Below, piece by piece: positions 28,418 to 37,385 of a stretch of 64,000 nt of DNA; the first letter of the stretch is position 1; the number at the start of each line of letters is the position of its first letter. The notes below the pieces were generated by a model. It searched no databases and was not told where the DNA came from. It worked only from the letters and a program-made list of their open reading frames with translations. Made by a program: the position numbers and the translations under genes. The stretch is from an uncultured Desulfatiglans sp. GTDB taxonomy: Bacteria; Desulfobacterota; DSM-4660; Desulfatiglandales; Desulfatiglandaceae. Location of the stretch: positions 2,414,666 to 2,478,665 of the forward strand of contig LR026961.1 in assembly GCA_900498135.1 (NCBI GenBank), read 5' to 3'.

Positions 28418-28552
28418 TTCCATCTGGAAATGGTCTTTTTGGCCAATCTGGGCGTCAATCTGCACGTTTGCTTGTGCGGCGACCTGCAGGTCGCCTCCGC
28501 GCAAACGCTTGATCTCCTGGATATCGGCCAAAAATCCTCATCGACGGTTGAA
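28418..28552 (+). repeat. Dispersed palindromic repeat, copy E (short form, right end truncated)
   Basis: TTCCATCTGGAAATGG, the palindromic centre GCGGCGACCTGCAGGTCGCC and the right arm ATATCGGCCAAAAATCCTCA are nearly consensus. Homology stops shortly after CTCATCGACGG, so the tail with the outer inverted repeat is missing. The left flank is TAGATGGT, close to the TAGATAGT flanking copy B. Confidence 0.88.
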
Positions 28553-29023
28553 CACTGCTCAGTACGTGCCCTTCGGGAGAAGAGCGCTTGTCTCTGTAAG
28601 GAATGCTTGTTTTTTTTAAGCAGGTTTCTTCAAAAGAATGCTCAGAGACACAGAAAAACGATAGCAAAAAGCATGCCGAAAAAATATCTTTGGTCTTTGC
28701 TGCAGCTGCGGTAGCGGGGTTGATCGACGTTCAGGACCTCCTTAAGGTGATTTTTCACCCAGGTAAGAATAGTTTTTTGTCCGTAACGGCCTTTGGCAAA
28801 TAGGTTTATCCCGCTTTCCTTCGGATGCTGAAACAGCGGGCTCCGTAAGGCGGATTGCCAGCAAAGCCAGGGGGATGGAGCACGCATCGAAAAGTGGCAT
28901 TTGGACTCGATAAAAACTCAAGAATTTCGCTGTCTGGTCGATTCAATCAAATATGGGCTCTTTCTGCGGATTTCCATCGCCTTCTGTGATGAGTGGTATT
29001 CACTCTTTCCCCCGTTTGATAAC
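28553..29023. other. Intergenic region upstream of a motility/chemotaxis gene pair
   Basis: About 470 bp. The frame of the next gene is open back to 28901 (TTG), but the added 41 residues look unlike coding sequence. No promoter of the sigma-54 type was found here, and no RNA gene was recognised. Confidence 0.35.
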
Positions 29024-29167
29024 ATGGCCGATGAAATTTTGACGCAAGCGGACATCGATGCCCTGTTGGCTTCGATTCAGTCAGGAGATGTTGACCTTGA
29101 GGCTTCTTCAGAAGACGAGATCATGAATAAGGTCGCCAAACACAAGTCGAAGGTGGAGAAAGAATAG
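29024..29167 (+). CDS. 47-aa protein resembling the FliM/FliY N-terminal CheY-binding segment
   Basis: The peptide begins MADEILTQADIDALLASIQS, which closely follows the FliM N-terminal pattern (I-L-S/T-Q-x-E/D-I-D-A-L-L) that binds phosphorylated CheY at the flagellar switch. It continues with an acidic stretch (GDVDLEASSEDE) and a lysine-rich tail, and stops. There is no FliM or FliN core, so it is a free-standing motif. It lies 77 bp before a CheX-like phosphatase gene in the same direction. ATG 29024 has no obvious ribosome site, which is the main doubt; TTG 28901 is the alternative start of the same frame. Confidence 0.55.
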   Translation: MADEILTQADIDALLASIQSGDVDLEASSEDEIMNKVAKHKSKVEKE

Positions 29168-29244
29168 CTTCGTGGCGTGCCCTGCGAGAAGACGAAGCGG
29201 GGCTGAGGTCCGGGGAGAGCGGTTCGGATGGGAGGTTGAATCAG

Positions 29245-29730
29245 ATGTCAGATAAGCTGAAGGAATTTGATTTGACGGAACAGATCGCCCGGGCGGCGAA
29301 AGACGTTTTCAGTACGATGTTGACACTGGACGTAAACCTTGAGGAGGCGCAGGAAGCTCTAGAAGTCGACGGTGACCGCATCATGGGGTCGGTTGGGTTC
29401 GCCGGTGATGTCGCCGGCATTGTATGTATCATCGTTTCGAGTACGTTCGCCAAATTTTTGACATCCCGCATGCTCGATTGTGAACTGGAAGCCGTTGAAG
29501 CCGTCGATGATGTCAATGATGTGATTGGGGAACTCTGCAATATGATCGGCGGCAACCTGAAATCAAGATTTTGCGATTTCGGGCTCCCCTGTACATTAAC
29601 TATTCCATCCATTACCCGTGGTACGCGATTCAGAATGACCCCAGTCCGAGGGTCGCAACGTCTGCGCATGCACTTCCGCTGCGAAGATATCCCCTGGGAA
29701 TTTCATCTCTACCTCAAAGCGGAGTGCTGA
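29245..29730 (+). CDS. CheX-like chemotaxis phosphatase family protein (first of two)
   Basis: 161-aa member of the CheC/CheX family, which dephosphorylates CheY-P. Visible features are the N-terminal IARAAKDVFSTMLTLDVNLE, a beta core with IMGSVGFAGDVAGIVCIIVS, and the helix with the family E-x2-N signature in DVNDVIGELCNMIGGNLKSR, followed by the FGLPCTLTIPSITRG segment. ATG 29245 is chosen because GGGAGG lies about ten bases upstream; a TTG at 29236 would be too close to it. The neighbouring FliM-N-like ORF suggests a link to the flagellar switch. A second homologue is at 46338. Confidence 0.85.
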   Translation: MSDKLKEFDLTEQIARAAKDVFSTMLTLDVNLEEAQEALEVDGDRIMGSVGFAGDVAGIVCIIVSSTFAKFLTSRMLDCELEAVEAVDDVNDVIGELCNMIGGNLKSRFCDFGLPCTLTIPSITRGTRFRMTPVRGSQRLRMHFRCEDIPWEFHLYLKAEC

Positions 29731-29921
29731 TTGGCGCTTTTCAAGGCCGGCAAAACCGATTTCTAGCCGGTCTTGCGGATTTCCATGGGGAAGTTTTATT
29801 TGGAGCAGCGCTTTTCAGAGAGCGCACATGGAACCAGGCGGGAGAGCCAGCCGGAAATGTACAGGAAAATCAATAACTATAAAATTTTCCTAATGACCGT
29901 AATTGCAACGTATAGTGATTA

Positions 29922-31724
29922 TCAACTCCTTAAATAGCCAAAAGCTGTAGCAGTAGGACAATATTTGACAACAACTTCACCGATCTGTTCCAAATCACCA
30001 AAACGGGATTCAATGTTCATGTTCATAATATTGAAAGGTAGTCCGCAGTAAGAGCGATTAAGACGGACTGCAACTTTCTCAATGCTTTCATCAGCATCTA
30101 GAGTCAAGTCCTCGTATCTTATCAATAAAATTTGTTCCTTCAATGAATAAAGGAGATGTGCATATGTTTCCCAAATCTGAGCCTGTCTAATTAATGGCTG
30201 ATCAGAAACAAAAACAAAATTTCTCCATCGGGGGTGCATAAGGGAATCAGAGACCATCGCCTCAGGTATTTTATTATTTTCCTTGCGATTCCAACTGGCG
30301 ATTGTGAATATTGGATTGCGGATTAGAGCAATGATGTTATATCGGTGCTTAATGATTTTAAATATCTGATTTAAATAGGGTATGTTTACCTTCGAGCCAA
30401 TAAGAACATGTTGGTCTATTGGCTTATCGACGATTCTATATGCAACCCTCGCTTTTTTACTTTGGGTATCAGTTGTAAGTTCTCTACCCTCATATCGGTT
30501 TGGAATAGGGGCGCCGGATAACAGCCTTGCCTTAATCCTCATTAAATCCTCCGGAAGGGAGTCAATATTATATAAAATCTCGTTTAGGCAAACGGAATTT
30601 TCAAGGTTATTAAGGATCTTACTGAAAAGGCTGGTCCCACTTCGCGGTATGCCGGTAAGGATAACAACATTTTCGGGTTTTAGATTAATTTCGTTTTCCA
30701 ATGTAATACATGAGAATGTATAATTCAGCAATGTGTGAAACAAACTATTAATCTGATTGTAAATTAAACTGAGATTATAATTATTAGTAATATATTCTCT
30801 GTACTCTTGAGAATTGAACTCATTAGATAGAATCATCCGTGTGCAATCCGATACCGTATTAAAAAGATATTTTTTGGGGAAAATGTTTTCTGCTCCAAAC
30901 CAATTGTGAATAACAGGTTTGATGCCTTTTGCCATTGCTTCAGCTATCCCCATTCCAAAAGATTCCAATATACTTGTTGATATAATAATACTTTTATCCT
31001 CAAGCCACCGGTCAACATTGCTAATCCATCCATAAAATTGGATATTATCTTTTAGCTTCATTTCCTCGATCATCTTAGTGAAATAAAGTTTATATCGCAA
31101 ATCTTGATATTCACCGGCAATATGAAGAGAATACTCATTATCACTCTCGACGATATCGGCCATGCATTGTAAAAGGAGTTCTGGGTTTTTTTTGTAGTTC
31201 AAGTAGCCAACATAGGCGATCTTTTTGTTATTTTGTCGTTCACTATAGGTATATCGAGAGATATTTATAGCATTAGGGATGATTGTAGAAGGGATTTGTA
31301 TCCCATGGGTTTGGTAGAAGATTTCCTGGATGTGCTTAGAAACAAAAATTGCATGGTCAACGAAATCCCATGAAACTTGTTTTGGGTATTCGGTGAATAC
31401 TTCATAGCTATGTATCCTACAAACAATCATGCTGTTTTTATCAAGATAATTGCTTGATTTTATTAAAATTTGATCGCACCATTCAAACCATGTAATATCA
31501 GCCCAATTTATTGCTTTCTGTATCAAAGATAAATCTATTTGTTTCGTGCAGTCTACATATACAGTTTCATGATATTCAGAAAAGATTCTTTCTATATCAT
31601 TTATGAACTTTTTGTCTGGTCCACATACAAATGCAATTCGAATGAGTTGGCCAGCTGTTTTGTTCCTGGCTGCATTTAAGAAAACCGTCGGTATTCTAGT
31701 TTTGTATGATTTAAAGTTTTTCAT
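29922..31724 (-). CDS. Glycosyltransferase (GT4-like) - sulfotransferase fusion, ~600 aa, AT-rich
   Basis: The N-terminal half is a GT-B glycosyltransferase: IPNAINISRYTYSER, KIAYVGYLNYKKNPELLL, LHIAGEYQDLRYK, and the donor-site block ILESFGMGIAEAMAKGIKPV with the E-x7-E pattern. From about residue 350 a sulfotransferase domain begins with the PAPS-binding P-loop VVILTGIPRSGTSLFSKIL. It continues through IIALIRNPIFTIASWNRKEN and ILLIRYEDLTLDADESIEK. The fusion would add a sugar and a sulfate to the same kind of acceptor. The gene is strikingly AT-rich with many ATA/AAA/TTT codons, unlike its neighbours, which suggests horizontal acquisition. Start ATG 31724 (MKNFKS) is preferred over 31739. 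Its location near fliC and fliD suggests surface or flagellin glycan modification, which is an inference. Confidence 0.85.
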   Translation of the reverse strand: MKNFKSYKTRIPTVFLNAARNKTAGQLIRIAFVCGPDKKFINDIERIFSEYHETVYVDCTKQIDLSLIQKAINWADITWFEWCDQILIKSSNYLDKNSMIVCRIHSYEVFTEYPKQVSWDFVDHAIFVSKHIQEIFYQTHGIQIPSTIIPNAINISRYTYSERQNNKKIAYVGYLNYKKNPELLLQCMADIVESDNEYSLHIAGEYQDLRYKLYFTKMIEEMKLKDNIQFYGWISNVDRWLEDKSIIISTSILESFGMGIAEAMAKGIKPVIHNWFGAENIFPKKYLFNTVSDCTRMILSNEFNSQEYREYITNNYNLSLIYNQINSLFHTLLNYTFSCITLENEINLKPENVVILTGIPRSGTSLFSKILNNLENSVCLNEILYNIDSLPEDLMRIKARLLSGAPIPNRYEGRELTTDTQSKKARVAYRIVDKPIDQHVLIGSKVNIPYLNQIFKIIKHRYNIIALIRNPIFTIASWNRKENNKIPEAMVSDSLMHPRWRNFVFVSDQPLIRQAQIWETYAHLLYSLKEQILLIRYEDLTLDADESIEKVAVRLNRSYCGLPFNIMNMNIESRFGDLEQIGEVVVKYCPTATAFGYLRS

Positions 31725-31739
31725 AGCTATAATACCCAA

Positions 31740-32674
31740 TAGATAAGTTTAATTGTGTTTAAAGAAAAATTACAATGAATTATATTATATTCTTTGTATT
31801 GCTTAATTCAATTTTTTTCTGATAGTACATGATATGAGTGTGGCGGCATTTTTATATATCGTGATTTATTGTTTTAGATATATTTTGTAATGTTGTGATT
31901 AAATGATGCAGGAATATAGTGAAAGAGTACATGGCCATTGTTATTCTTATTGCTTATGCATATTTTGGAATTTGCTGGTAATATTATCTGCTGACAAAGA
32001 ATCTGTGTCTGACAATAGACCAGCGTGTCTCTTTGTGTCTTGCCTGACATAAATAGTGTTGTAGAATATTTTTAAGTTTTTTAGTCAGGAGTTGTTGATA
32101 TCGAAAAATCTTCGCTGCATGGGCAGTGCTTATGAGTATTTACAGCAAGGACCGTGCCGTATCGAAGAACCATTGTTTCCTCATAAATGATTGTTTCTGA
32201 AGATTGAGACGCAGGGATATTTTTCTTTTATGAAGGGGCGAGATTATTATGCGTTGTATGGAGTATCGAGGTGTTTCTGCGCCGCATGTTCGTTATCCGA
32301 TTGGTGTTACGTGAAGTATTTGTTCTTTTTTTCAATTTTAGTGATTGTAAAACATAAAGCGTTATTTGCCATAGATTATAATGTTTGTATCGTAAAAATG
32401 CTGTAAATGCTTGGTAGGCATTTTAGAAAATGATAATTTGTGTAAATAACATTTTTTAGTTGCGTGATATGCAAATTAAATGTTAAAAAAAGATGCGTAT
32501 GTATTTACTGCCGTTGCAGATTGTAATCGGATATTTATACGTTTATGTGGAGGGTAAATTTTGGTGAATTGTTTTGTATATATTTTGTATTGATTGTTTT
32601 TGCACAGAAGTTTTAATGAGGTTTATTAAAAACAGGGTTAATAATTTGTTTATTGTTGTGTGGCGCAAATTGAT
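31740..32674. other. AT-rich intergenic region, about 930 bp
   Basis: Very AT-rich DNA with long runs of T and A, stop codons in all frames and no credible gene. The longest frame (71 codons at 32191) lacks a ribosome site and is rich in Phe/Cys/Tyr. It shares the base composition of the adjacent glycosyltransferase-sulfotransferase gene and is probably part of the same acquired segment. AT-rich sequence of this kind would be a natural site for nucleoid-protein silencing. Confidence 0.5.
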
Positions 32675-33730
32675 TTACAAGTAAGATTTTAAAAGAACGA
32701 TTTCTGGTTTTGTTGTTTGCTGTGTAAAGAATTCTGGTATGTCGGATAAGGCTTTGTGAACGGCTTGCTTAGATGAAAATGGTCCCCACATGACTGCATA
32801 ACAATCCTGATCATTTAATCTCTTTGGTAAAATAAATATCGGGCTGTTCACATGGGTTTGGCGAAAGGCATTCTGCACCGATAGGGGATGGCATACGACT
32901 TCGAGGCGGATGCAATATTTCTGGCCGTCGTTTCTGTAACGGTGGTGAAAAAGAGCGGCGGCCTTGGCATGGCGGCCCTGTTGAATGAGGCCCAGGGGGG
33001 TGTCGGGGGCGTGCTGGATATGCATGTCCTCGATTTCTGCGTTCTCCTGAGCGATGGAGTGGGCCTGCTTGGTATCCGTGTGGGCGGCTGGGGAGGAGCA
33101 ACGAGAAGAAGCGGAGGATGGGTGGTCTGCCTCTGGAGATGGGGCGATGGTATTTGGGTCCTGTGCTGGTGGGGATGCCTTTTGAGAGGAGATCTGAAAA
33201 ATTGCATCCTGCCCGTTTTCGAAACTGGGAGGGAAGTGCTTGCCTGGAACGGTTTGGGCGGAGTTCGCGAGAAAAGGAGTCGCCGGTTCTGGAAGGGGAT
33301 GTTTTGGAAGGATGTAAGGGTGTTTACTGCATGGAGGGGCCGTGTGATCCAAGGGAGCTTCGGTCGTTTCGGGTCTGGAAAGGTCTTCGGTTACCGTGGA
33401 TTTCGAGATGGGGTCCAGCGTTGGACCTTGAGGGTCTTGCGATGAGGGCATCGGCAAGGTGAGGGTGTGACCGGCTGGAGATGGTCTCTCTGACCCTTGA
33501 GCGTTGCCTCGAATGATGTCCGCACGAAGGGAAACGACCGGCGGCGGAGATTTTGTGAAGGATGGAGACTTTTCGGTATTGGCCCAATAAAAGAGGGCGA
33601 CGGCGAAGACGGCCATTGCACTGGCTGGGGCCCAAAATCGGATGAAGAGAGTCTTCCGTCTTTTCTGAGTGGGATCGGGACGGGTCTGTTGCCGGATCGG
33701 GATTTCTTCCTCAAATAGATCTTCCTGCAT
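32675..33730 (-). CDS. Single-pass membrane protein with C-terminal SPOR-like domain, ~351 aa
   Basis: Short charged N-terminus (MQEDLFEEEIPIRQQTRPD), one membrane helix at about residues 25-47 (TLFIRFWAPASAMAVFAVAL), then a long proline/serine-rich linker, and a C-terminal ~75-residue domain. That domain (YCIRLEVVCHPLSVQNAF, SPIFILPKRLNDQDCYAVMW, GPFSSKQAVHKAL) has the SPOR pattern of an N-terminal strand, helix and G-P-F-x-S/T turn. SPOR domains bind denuded septal peptidoglycan. ATG 33730 has AAGGAG upstream; the frame extends to TTG 33805, but that stretch contains a palindrome and has no ribosome site. It is divergent from the sigma-54-promoter gene at 33987. Confidence 0.75.
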   Translation of the reverse strand: MQEDLFEEEIPIRQQTRPDPTQKRRKTLFIRFWAPASAMAVFAVALFYWANTEKSPSFTKSPPPVVSLRADIIRGNAQGSERPSPAGHTLTLPMPSSQDPQGPTLDPISKSTVTEDLSRPETTEAPLDHTAPPCSKHPYILPKHPLPEPATPFLANSAQTVPGKHFPPSFENGQDAIFQISSQKASPPAQDPNTIAPSPEADHPSSASSRCSSPAAHTDTKQAHSIAQENAEIEDMHIQHAPDTPLGLIQQGRHAKAAALFHHRYRNDGQKYCIRLEVVCHPLSVQNAFRQTHVNSPIFILPKRLNDQDCYAVMWGPFSSKQAVHKALSDIPEFFTQQTTKPEIVLLKSYL

Positions 33731-33755
33731 CGAGGGCTTGTCTCCTTCGGCTAGT

Positions 33756-33772
33756 GCGGCAAATTTTGCCGC
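33756..33772. promoter_or_regulatory. Perfect 8-bp inverted repeat upstream of the SPOR gene
   Basis: GCGGCAAA and TTTGCCGC around a single T. It lies 26 bp before the SPOR gene start and 52 bp from the divergent sigma-54 promoter, so it may be an operator or enhancer-type protein-binding site. No specific protein can be named. Confidence 0.4.
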
Positions 33773-33823
33773 GCTGGCGTTCTTCAAATAAAAAATATTT
33801 AGCAATGCTGGCTAGTTAAACGG

Positions 33824-33838
33824 TGGCACCTCTTTTGC
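33824..33838 (+). promoter_or_regulatory. Sigma-54 promoter (perfect core) upstream of the 33987 gene
   Basis: TGGCAC-CTCTT-TTGC, followed by A: both the -24 and -12 elements are consensus with correct spacing. Transcription should start near 33850, leaving a leader of ~135 nt before the gene at 33987. Confidence 0.85.
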
Positions 33839-33986
33839 AATCTCTCACAGTGTACCGCTGTGGATGTTCGCCCGGGGGACTGGTTCGAAATCTGACTGCA
33901 TGGGAAGAATTGTATGCAAGAGTGAGTTGTTTTGATAATGATAGCTGATTAAAATAAATAATAAGAGCTCTTAGAGGAATTGCCAA

Positions 33987-34448
33987 ATGAAAATCGATCT
34001 TGCAGCATATTTTTCAAAGGTTTCCCAGACGACTCAAGGTGGGGGAAAGGAATGTGAGAAAGCTGAAAGGGATTTCAGCAAGATCCTCGAGTCCGTTTTG
34101 GGAAATCCGGTCTGTAGGGGGCATGCTGCGCCGGCGACCGTTGAAATGAAGGGCTGCTCCAAAGTAGAAGGGGTTGAACCGGTGCCGATAGAGCGATCCT
34201 CACGGCTTGCGTGGTATCTTGAAGATGTACTGGATGTAGTCGAAAATTATGCTCAAACATTGGCTGATCCAGCGTGCAGCCTCGAAAGCATAGCACCCTA
34301 TATCAATCGGATGGCTCTGGAGCAGGAGAAGATCTGGTCGCTTATGAACGGGCTCGCTGCAGAAGATGGGCTGCGCGAGGTCGCTCGAGAGGTGCTGGTG
34401 ACCTTGTCGGCCGAAATGAGTCGTTTTGAACGGGGTGATTACGTCTGA
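33987..34448 (+). CDS. Hypothetical protein, 153 aa, behind a sigma-54 promoter
   Basis: Not recognised. The N-terminus MKIDLAAYFSKVSQTTQGGG is flexible. Residues ~70-150 are predicted helical (LAWYLEDVLDVVENYAQTLA, INRMALEQEKIWSLMNGLAA, EVAREVLVTLSAEMSRFE). Two or three cysteines lie in the N-terminal third and no membrane segment is visible. A GAGGAATT-type ribosome site precedes ATG 33987. The perfect sigma-54 promoter and the flagellar surroundings suggest a class of late or accessory motility protein, perhaps an export chaperone-like helical protein, but this is an inference from context. Confidence 0.75.
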   Translation: MKIDLAAYFSKVSQTTQGGGKECEKAERDFSKILESVLGNPVCRGHAAPATVEMKGCSKVEGVEPVPIERSSRLAWYLEDVLDVVENYAQTLADPACSLESIAPYINRMALEQEKIWSLMNGLAAEDGLREVAREVLVTLSAEMSRFERGDYV

Positions 34449-34582
34449 TGTCAAGAAAGCTGTCGTCCTGCCCAAGGGATGTGTTCTGTTTTATTCGCGG
34501 CAGTGAGGTTGCAGCCATCGATCATACTGGCCGGGGTGCAGGCAGTCTCCAGATGAATCGGGAATGGCGCAAAGCGGCTTAA
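34448..34582 (+). CDS. Possible 44-aa ORF coupled to the preceding gene
   Basis: The stop TGA of the 153-aa gene overlaps this ATG (TGATG). The peptide starts MSRKLSSCPRDVFCFIRGSE and ends REWRKAA. The overlap suggests coupling, but composition is undistinctive and it could be chance. Confidence 0.25.
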   Translation: MSRKLSSCPRDVFCFIRGSEVAAIDHTGRGAGSLQMNREWRKAA

Positions 34583-35054
34583 TCCGAACGGCAACGCGTC
34601 AAATAATTGACTGAATGAAGGGTATTGGCCTGTGTAGTTTTTTTAATTCGTGGATCAGCTATCTCGAGACAGGCCATAAAGAGCCTTGGGGAGTGTATTT
34701 TGAGATTTCCAGAGAGCATTTCTTGCCCTCTGTCGAGCATTGCTGCGATGTATCTGCCTATCGGAATGGGCAAGATTTACCCAGACTGATTATCCACAGC
34801 CATAGGAAAGGCGAGAGGTTCATGCACGGTGTTTGAGTTTGTTTCATGATGCATGATGTGTGTTTGCCGTGTGAATTTACCGTCGGATCTGCGAAATAAG
34901 AATGTGCTCCAAGGGAGCCGATGCTGAAAGCAGGGAAAGGGAGGCTTTTGGACAATGCCTGCTTCTCAACATGTTGAAATGATATAATTTTGAAAAACTT
35001 ATCATTGCACTGACGCTGCCGGTACCGGTGAAATCTATGGTGAGAGGATGTCCC
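34583..35054. other. Intergenic region upstream of the GT2 glycosyltransferase
   Basis: About 470 bp, moderately AT-rich, with no credible gene. No good -24/-12 match was found. The last bases (GAGAGGA) form the ribosome site of the next gene. Confidence 0.35.
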
Positions 35055-37199
35055 ATGAAGACAGGAGACCCGTGTGTGACCGTCATTACGCCGACACATA
35101 ATCGCCCCGATTACTTGGCGGAGACGATTCGAAGTGTGGTGGGCCAGACAATGTGTGACTGGGAGATGATTATCATCAATGACGGCGGTGTGGATGTAGC
35201 AGATGTGGTTGCTGATTTCCATGATCCGCGCCTTATCTATCGCAATGAGCCTGTCAATCAGGGAAAGGCGGCATGTCTGAATCTAGCGCTTGGAATGGCG
35301 CGGGGGTGCTACGTTGCTTATATAGATGACGACGATATCTGGTATTCGAATCATCTCGACATCCTTTCCCGGACTTTGGATGAGAACCCTGAAATCGGTG
35401 CAGTATACTCCGACCTCTATGCGGTCATATTCATCAGGGACCCTGAAAACGGCCGAAGGTATCCAGTCCATAAGAGCATACAGATCTCGCGGGATTTCAA
35501 CCGCGATTTCATGTTCTATTTCAATCACACCCTTCATGTAAGCTTGATGCATCGCAGGGAATTGGCGCACAGGGTCGGCGGCTACGATCCGGATATCACC
35601 GTTCTGATCGACTGGAACATGACGAGGAAACTCTGTTTTGTAACGGATTTTAAATACGTTCCGGTGGTGACGGGCGAGTACTACATGCCGATGGGTAAAT
35701 CGGATCGGATCTCCAATCTCGAGCGGCAGGATCCGGAACGGTTTAAACACAATCTGCGCAAGATTCGGGCCGATATGCCTCCCGAGCCGTGGCCGAGGGT
35801 TGATAAAGTGACGGTGATCTTGCCGGTTCAAGGTTGGGATTCAAGCGCTGTTGAAATTATGACTGCCTTGACAGATCGTCTTTGTTATCCGGTGAACTTC
35901 TTGTTCGTGAACATTGAGGATGGCCGTTCCGAGGCGGACTGCAGGGAGCCGTTGGGCAAGATATCACAGTTGAAAAATGTGGAAATTCTGACGCCCCCAC
36001 AACCTCTGACACCTCTGGAAGCTTATCGATATGGTGCCGAGAGGACCAATGCCCGCTATGTTTATCTGGCGAGCATGGCTTTCGATCCGACCGTGGAAAT
36101 GCGTTTGCTCAAAGCCATGGCGTTCCTGCGCAGCAAATCCGTTGCCGGTGTGAAGTGGGCTGTGCCCGGAGAAAGGGACTCCGGTTTTGATATTCTGGTC
36201 GAACGAAGGCTGTTTTTGGAACGTTCGGATCTCAACGATGATTCGGCCTGTGTGGATGTGCAACTCATTTCGCTAGTGCCACCCCCGAGCCTTCATTTTG
36301 ATGTTCTCTTGTCACAGGCCAAAACAAGCTTGAAGGAAGGTGATTTTCCTTTGGCCTATAGATGTCTTGTTCAGGCGACAGCTATCCGGCAAGGAGCCGG
36401 GGGGGCGCAGTTTGTGGTGGACATGTTTGCCAAGGTGTGCTTTGAGATGGGAAAATTCGAGGAGGCGGAGGAAAAATGCCGTGCCCTTATCCAACGCGGC
36501 TATGGAGCCGATAACTGGATTCGCTTGGGAAAGATCCTGCAGGCAACCGGTCGCTTCCACGAGGCGCTGGAGGCCTATCAGCGAGGCCTCGATGCCATCG
36601 GTCTCCCGGATAATGCTTTGCAGCGTCCCGTTTTTCCGGTGACGATGCATCAGGAATGCGGTGCCTTCGTCGGTATGCTGGGGGCTGCGGAATGTCTCCT
36701 GGAACTGGACGACCTGGTCGGGGCGGCCCGGTTTTTTCGCAAGGCTGCCAAAGTCAAGGCTGACAGTCATAGAACACTCCTCGGCTTTGGTGCCCTTTTC
36801 CTGAAGGCCGGTGACCTGGCCCAGGCCTGGCAGGCTCTTTCGCTGGCGGCGAAGAAGAATGAAGATGATCCGAAGATCAGCCATCTGCTCGGATGCGTCT
36901 GCGAAGCACGCGAGGAATTGAACTCTGCCTTCGATTATTTCAAGAAGGCATTCGGACAGGATAAAGCCGGTGAGGAAAACCTCTTAGACCTTTGTCGCAT
37001 AGGGCTAAGACTCGGACAATGGCCGGTGTTGGAATCTGCATTGGAGGAGTTTTTGGAGCATAGGCCCGGGTCTGCGGCGGGACTGCGTCGGTTGGCTGAA
37101 GTGAAAGCCATACGAGGTCGTGAAGAGGAGGCACGCGCGTGTCTGGACAAGGCGGCCCTGATGGATAACCATGCGGTTTTTGCTGAAGCCAAAGGTTAG
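35055..37199 (+). CDS. GT2 family glycosyltransferase with TPR repeats, 714 aa
   Basis: The N-terminal GT-A fold begins VTVITPTHNRPDYLAETIRS with the donor-binding INDGG and the DDDD metal site in YVAYIDDDDIWYSNHL (about 90-105). GGYDPDITVLIDWNM is a plausible acceptor-site region. A second Rossmann-like segment (about 255-400) starts KVTVILPVQGWDSSAVEIMT. Residues ~415-710 are TPR-like (YRCLVQATAIRQG, EAEEKCRALIQRGYGA, RFHEALEAYQRGLDAI, AARFFRKAAKVKADSHRTLL). ATG 35055 has GAGAGGA seven bases upstream. Glycosyltransferase-TPR proteins beside fliC/fliD/fliS commonly modify flagellin, which is the likely role here. Confidence 0.87.
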   Translation: MKTGDPCVTVITPTHNRPDYLAETIRSVVGQTMCDWEMIIINDGGVDVADVVADFHDPRLIYRNEPVNQGKAACLNLALGMARGCYVAYIDDDDIWYSNHLDILSRTLDENPEIGAVYSDLYAVIFIRDPENGRRYPVHKSIQISRDFNRDFMFYFNHTLHVSLMHRRELAHRVGGYDPDITVLIDWNMTRKLCFVTDFKYVPVVTGEYYMPMGKSDRISNLERQDPERFKHNLRKIRADMPPEPWPRVDKVTVILPVQGWDSSAVEIMTALTDRLCYPVNFLFVNIEDGRSEADCREPLGKISQLKNVEILTPPQPLTPLEAYRYGAERTNARYVYLASMAFDPTVEMRLLKAMAFLRSKSVAGVKWAVPGERDSGFDILVERRLFLERSDLNDDSACVDVQLISLVPPPSLHFDVLLSQAKTSLKEGDFPLAYRCLVQATAIRQGAGGAQFVVDMFAKVCFEMGKFEEAEEKCRALIQRGYGADNWIRLGKILQATGRFHEALEAYQRGLDAIGLPDNALQRPVFPVTMHQECGAFVGMLGAAECLLELDDLVGAARFFRKAAKVKADSHRTLLGFGALFLKAGDLAQAWQALSLAAKKNEDDPKISHLLGCVCEAREELNSAFDYFKKAFGQDKAGEENLLDLCRIGLRLGQWPVLESALEEFLEHRPGSAAGLRRLAEVKAIRGREEEARACLDKAALMDNHAVFAEAKG

Positions 37200-37385
37200 G
37201 CCTATTTCCTGGCTTCCCAGTCTTCCTGGATCTTGAGAGCGCCGAAGGGTTTTGGGGCAGCATCGATGAAAAGAGATGTCTGATGTTTGAGCACAGCTCT
37301 TTAAACAGCAGTGTGTCGAGCCTAGAGTCGTCAGGTTTGCGTTATTCATTTGCTCAGCTGGAAAAATGATCGAGGTAATTGAACG

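Noticed and set aside
32191-32406. 71-codon ORF in the AT-rich island
   Set aside because: No ribosome site, composition dominated by Phe, Tyr and Cys, and no neighbours on that strand. It is probably chance in low-complexity DNA.
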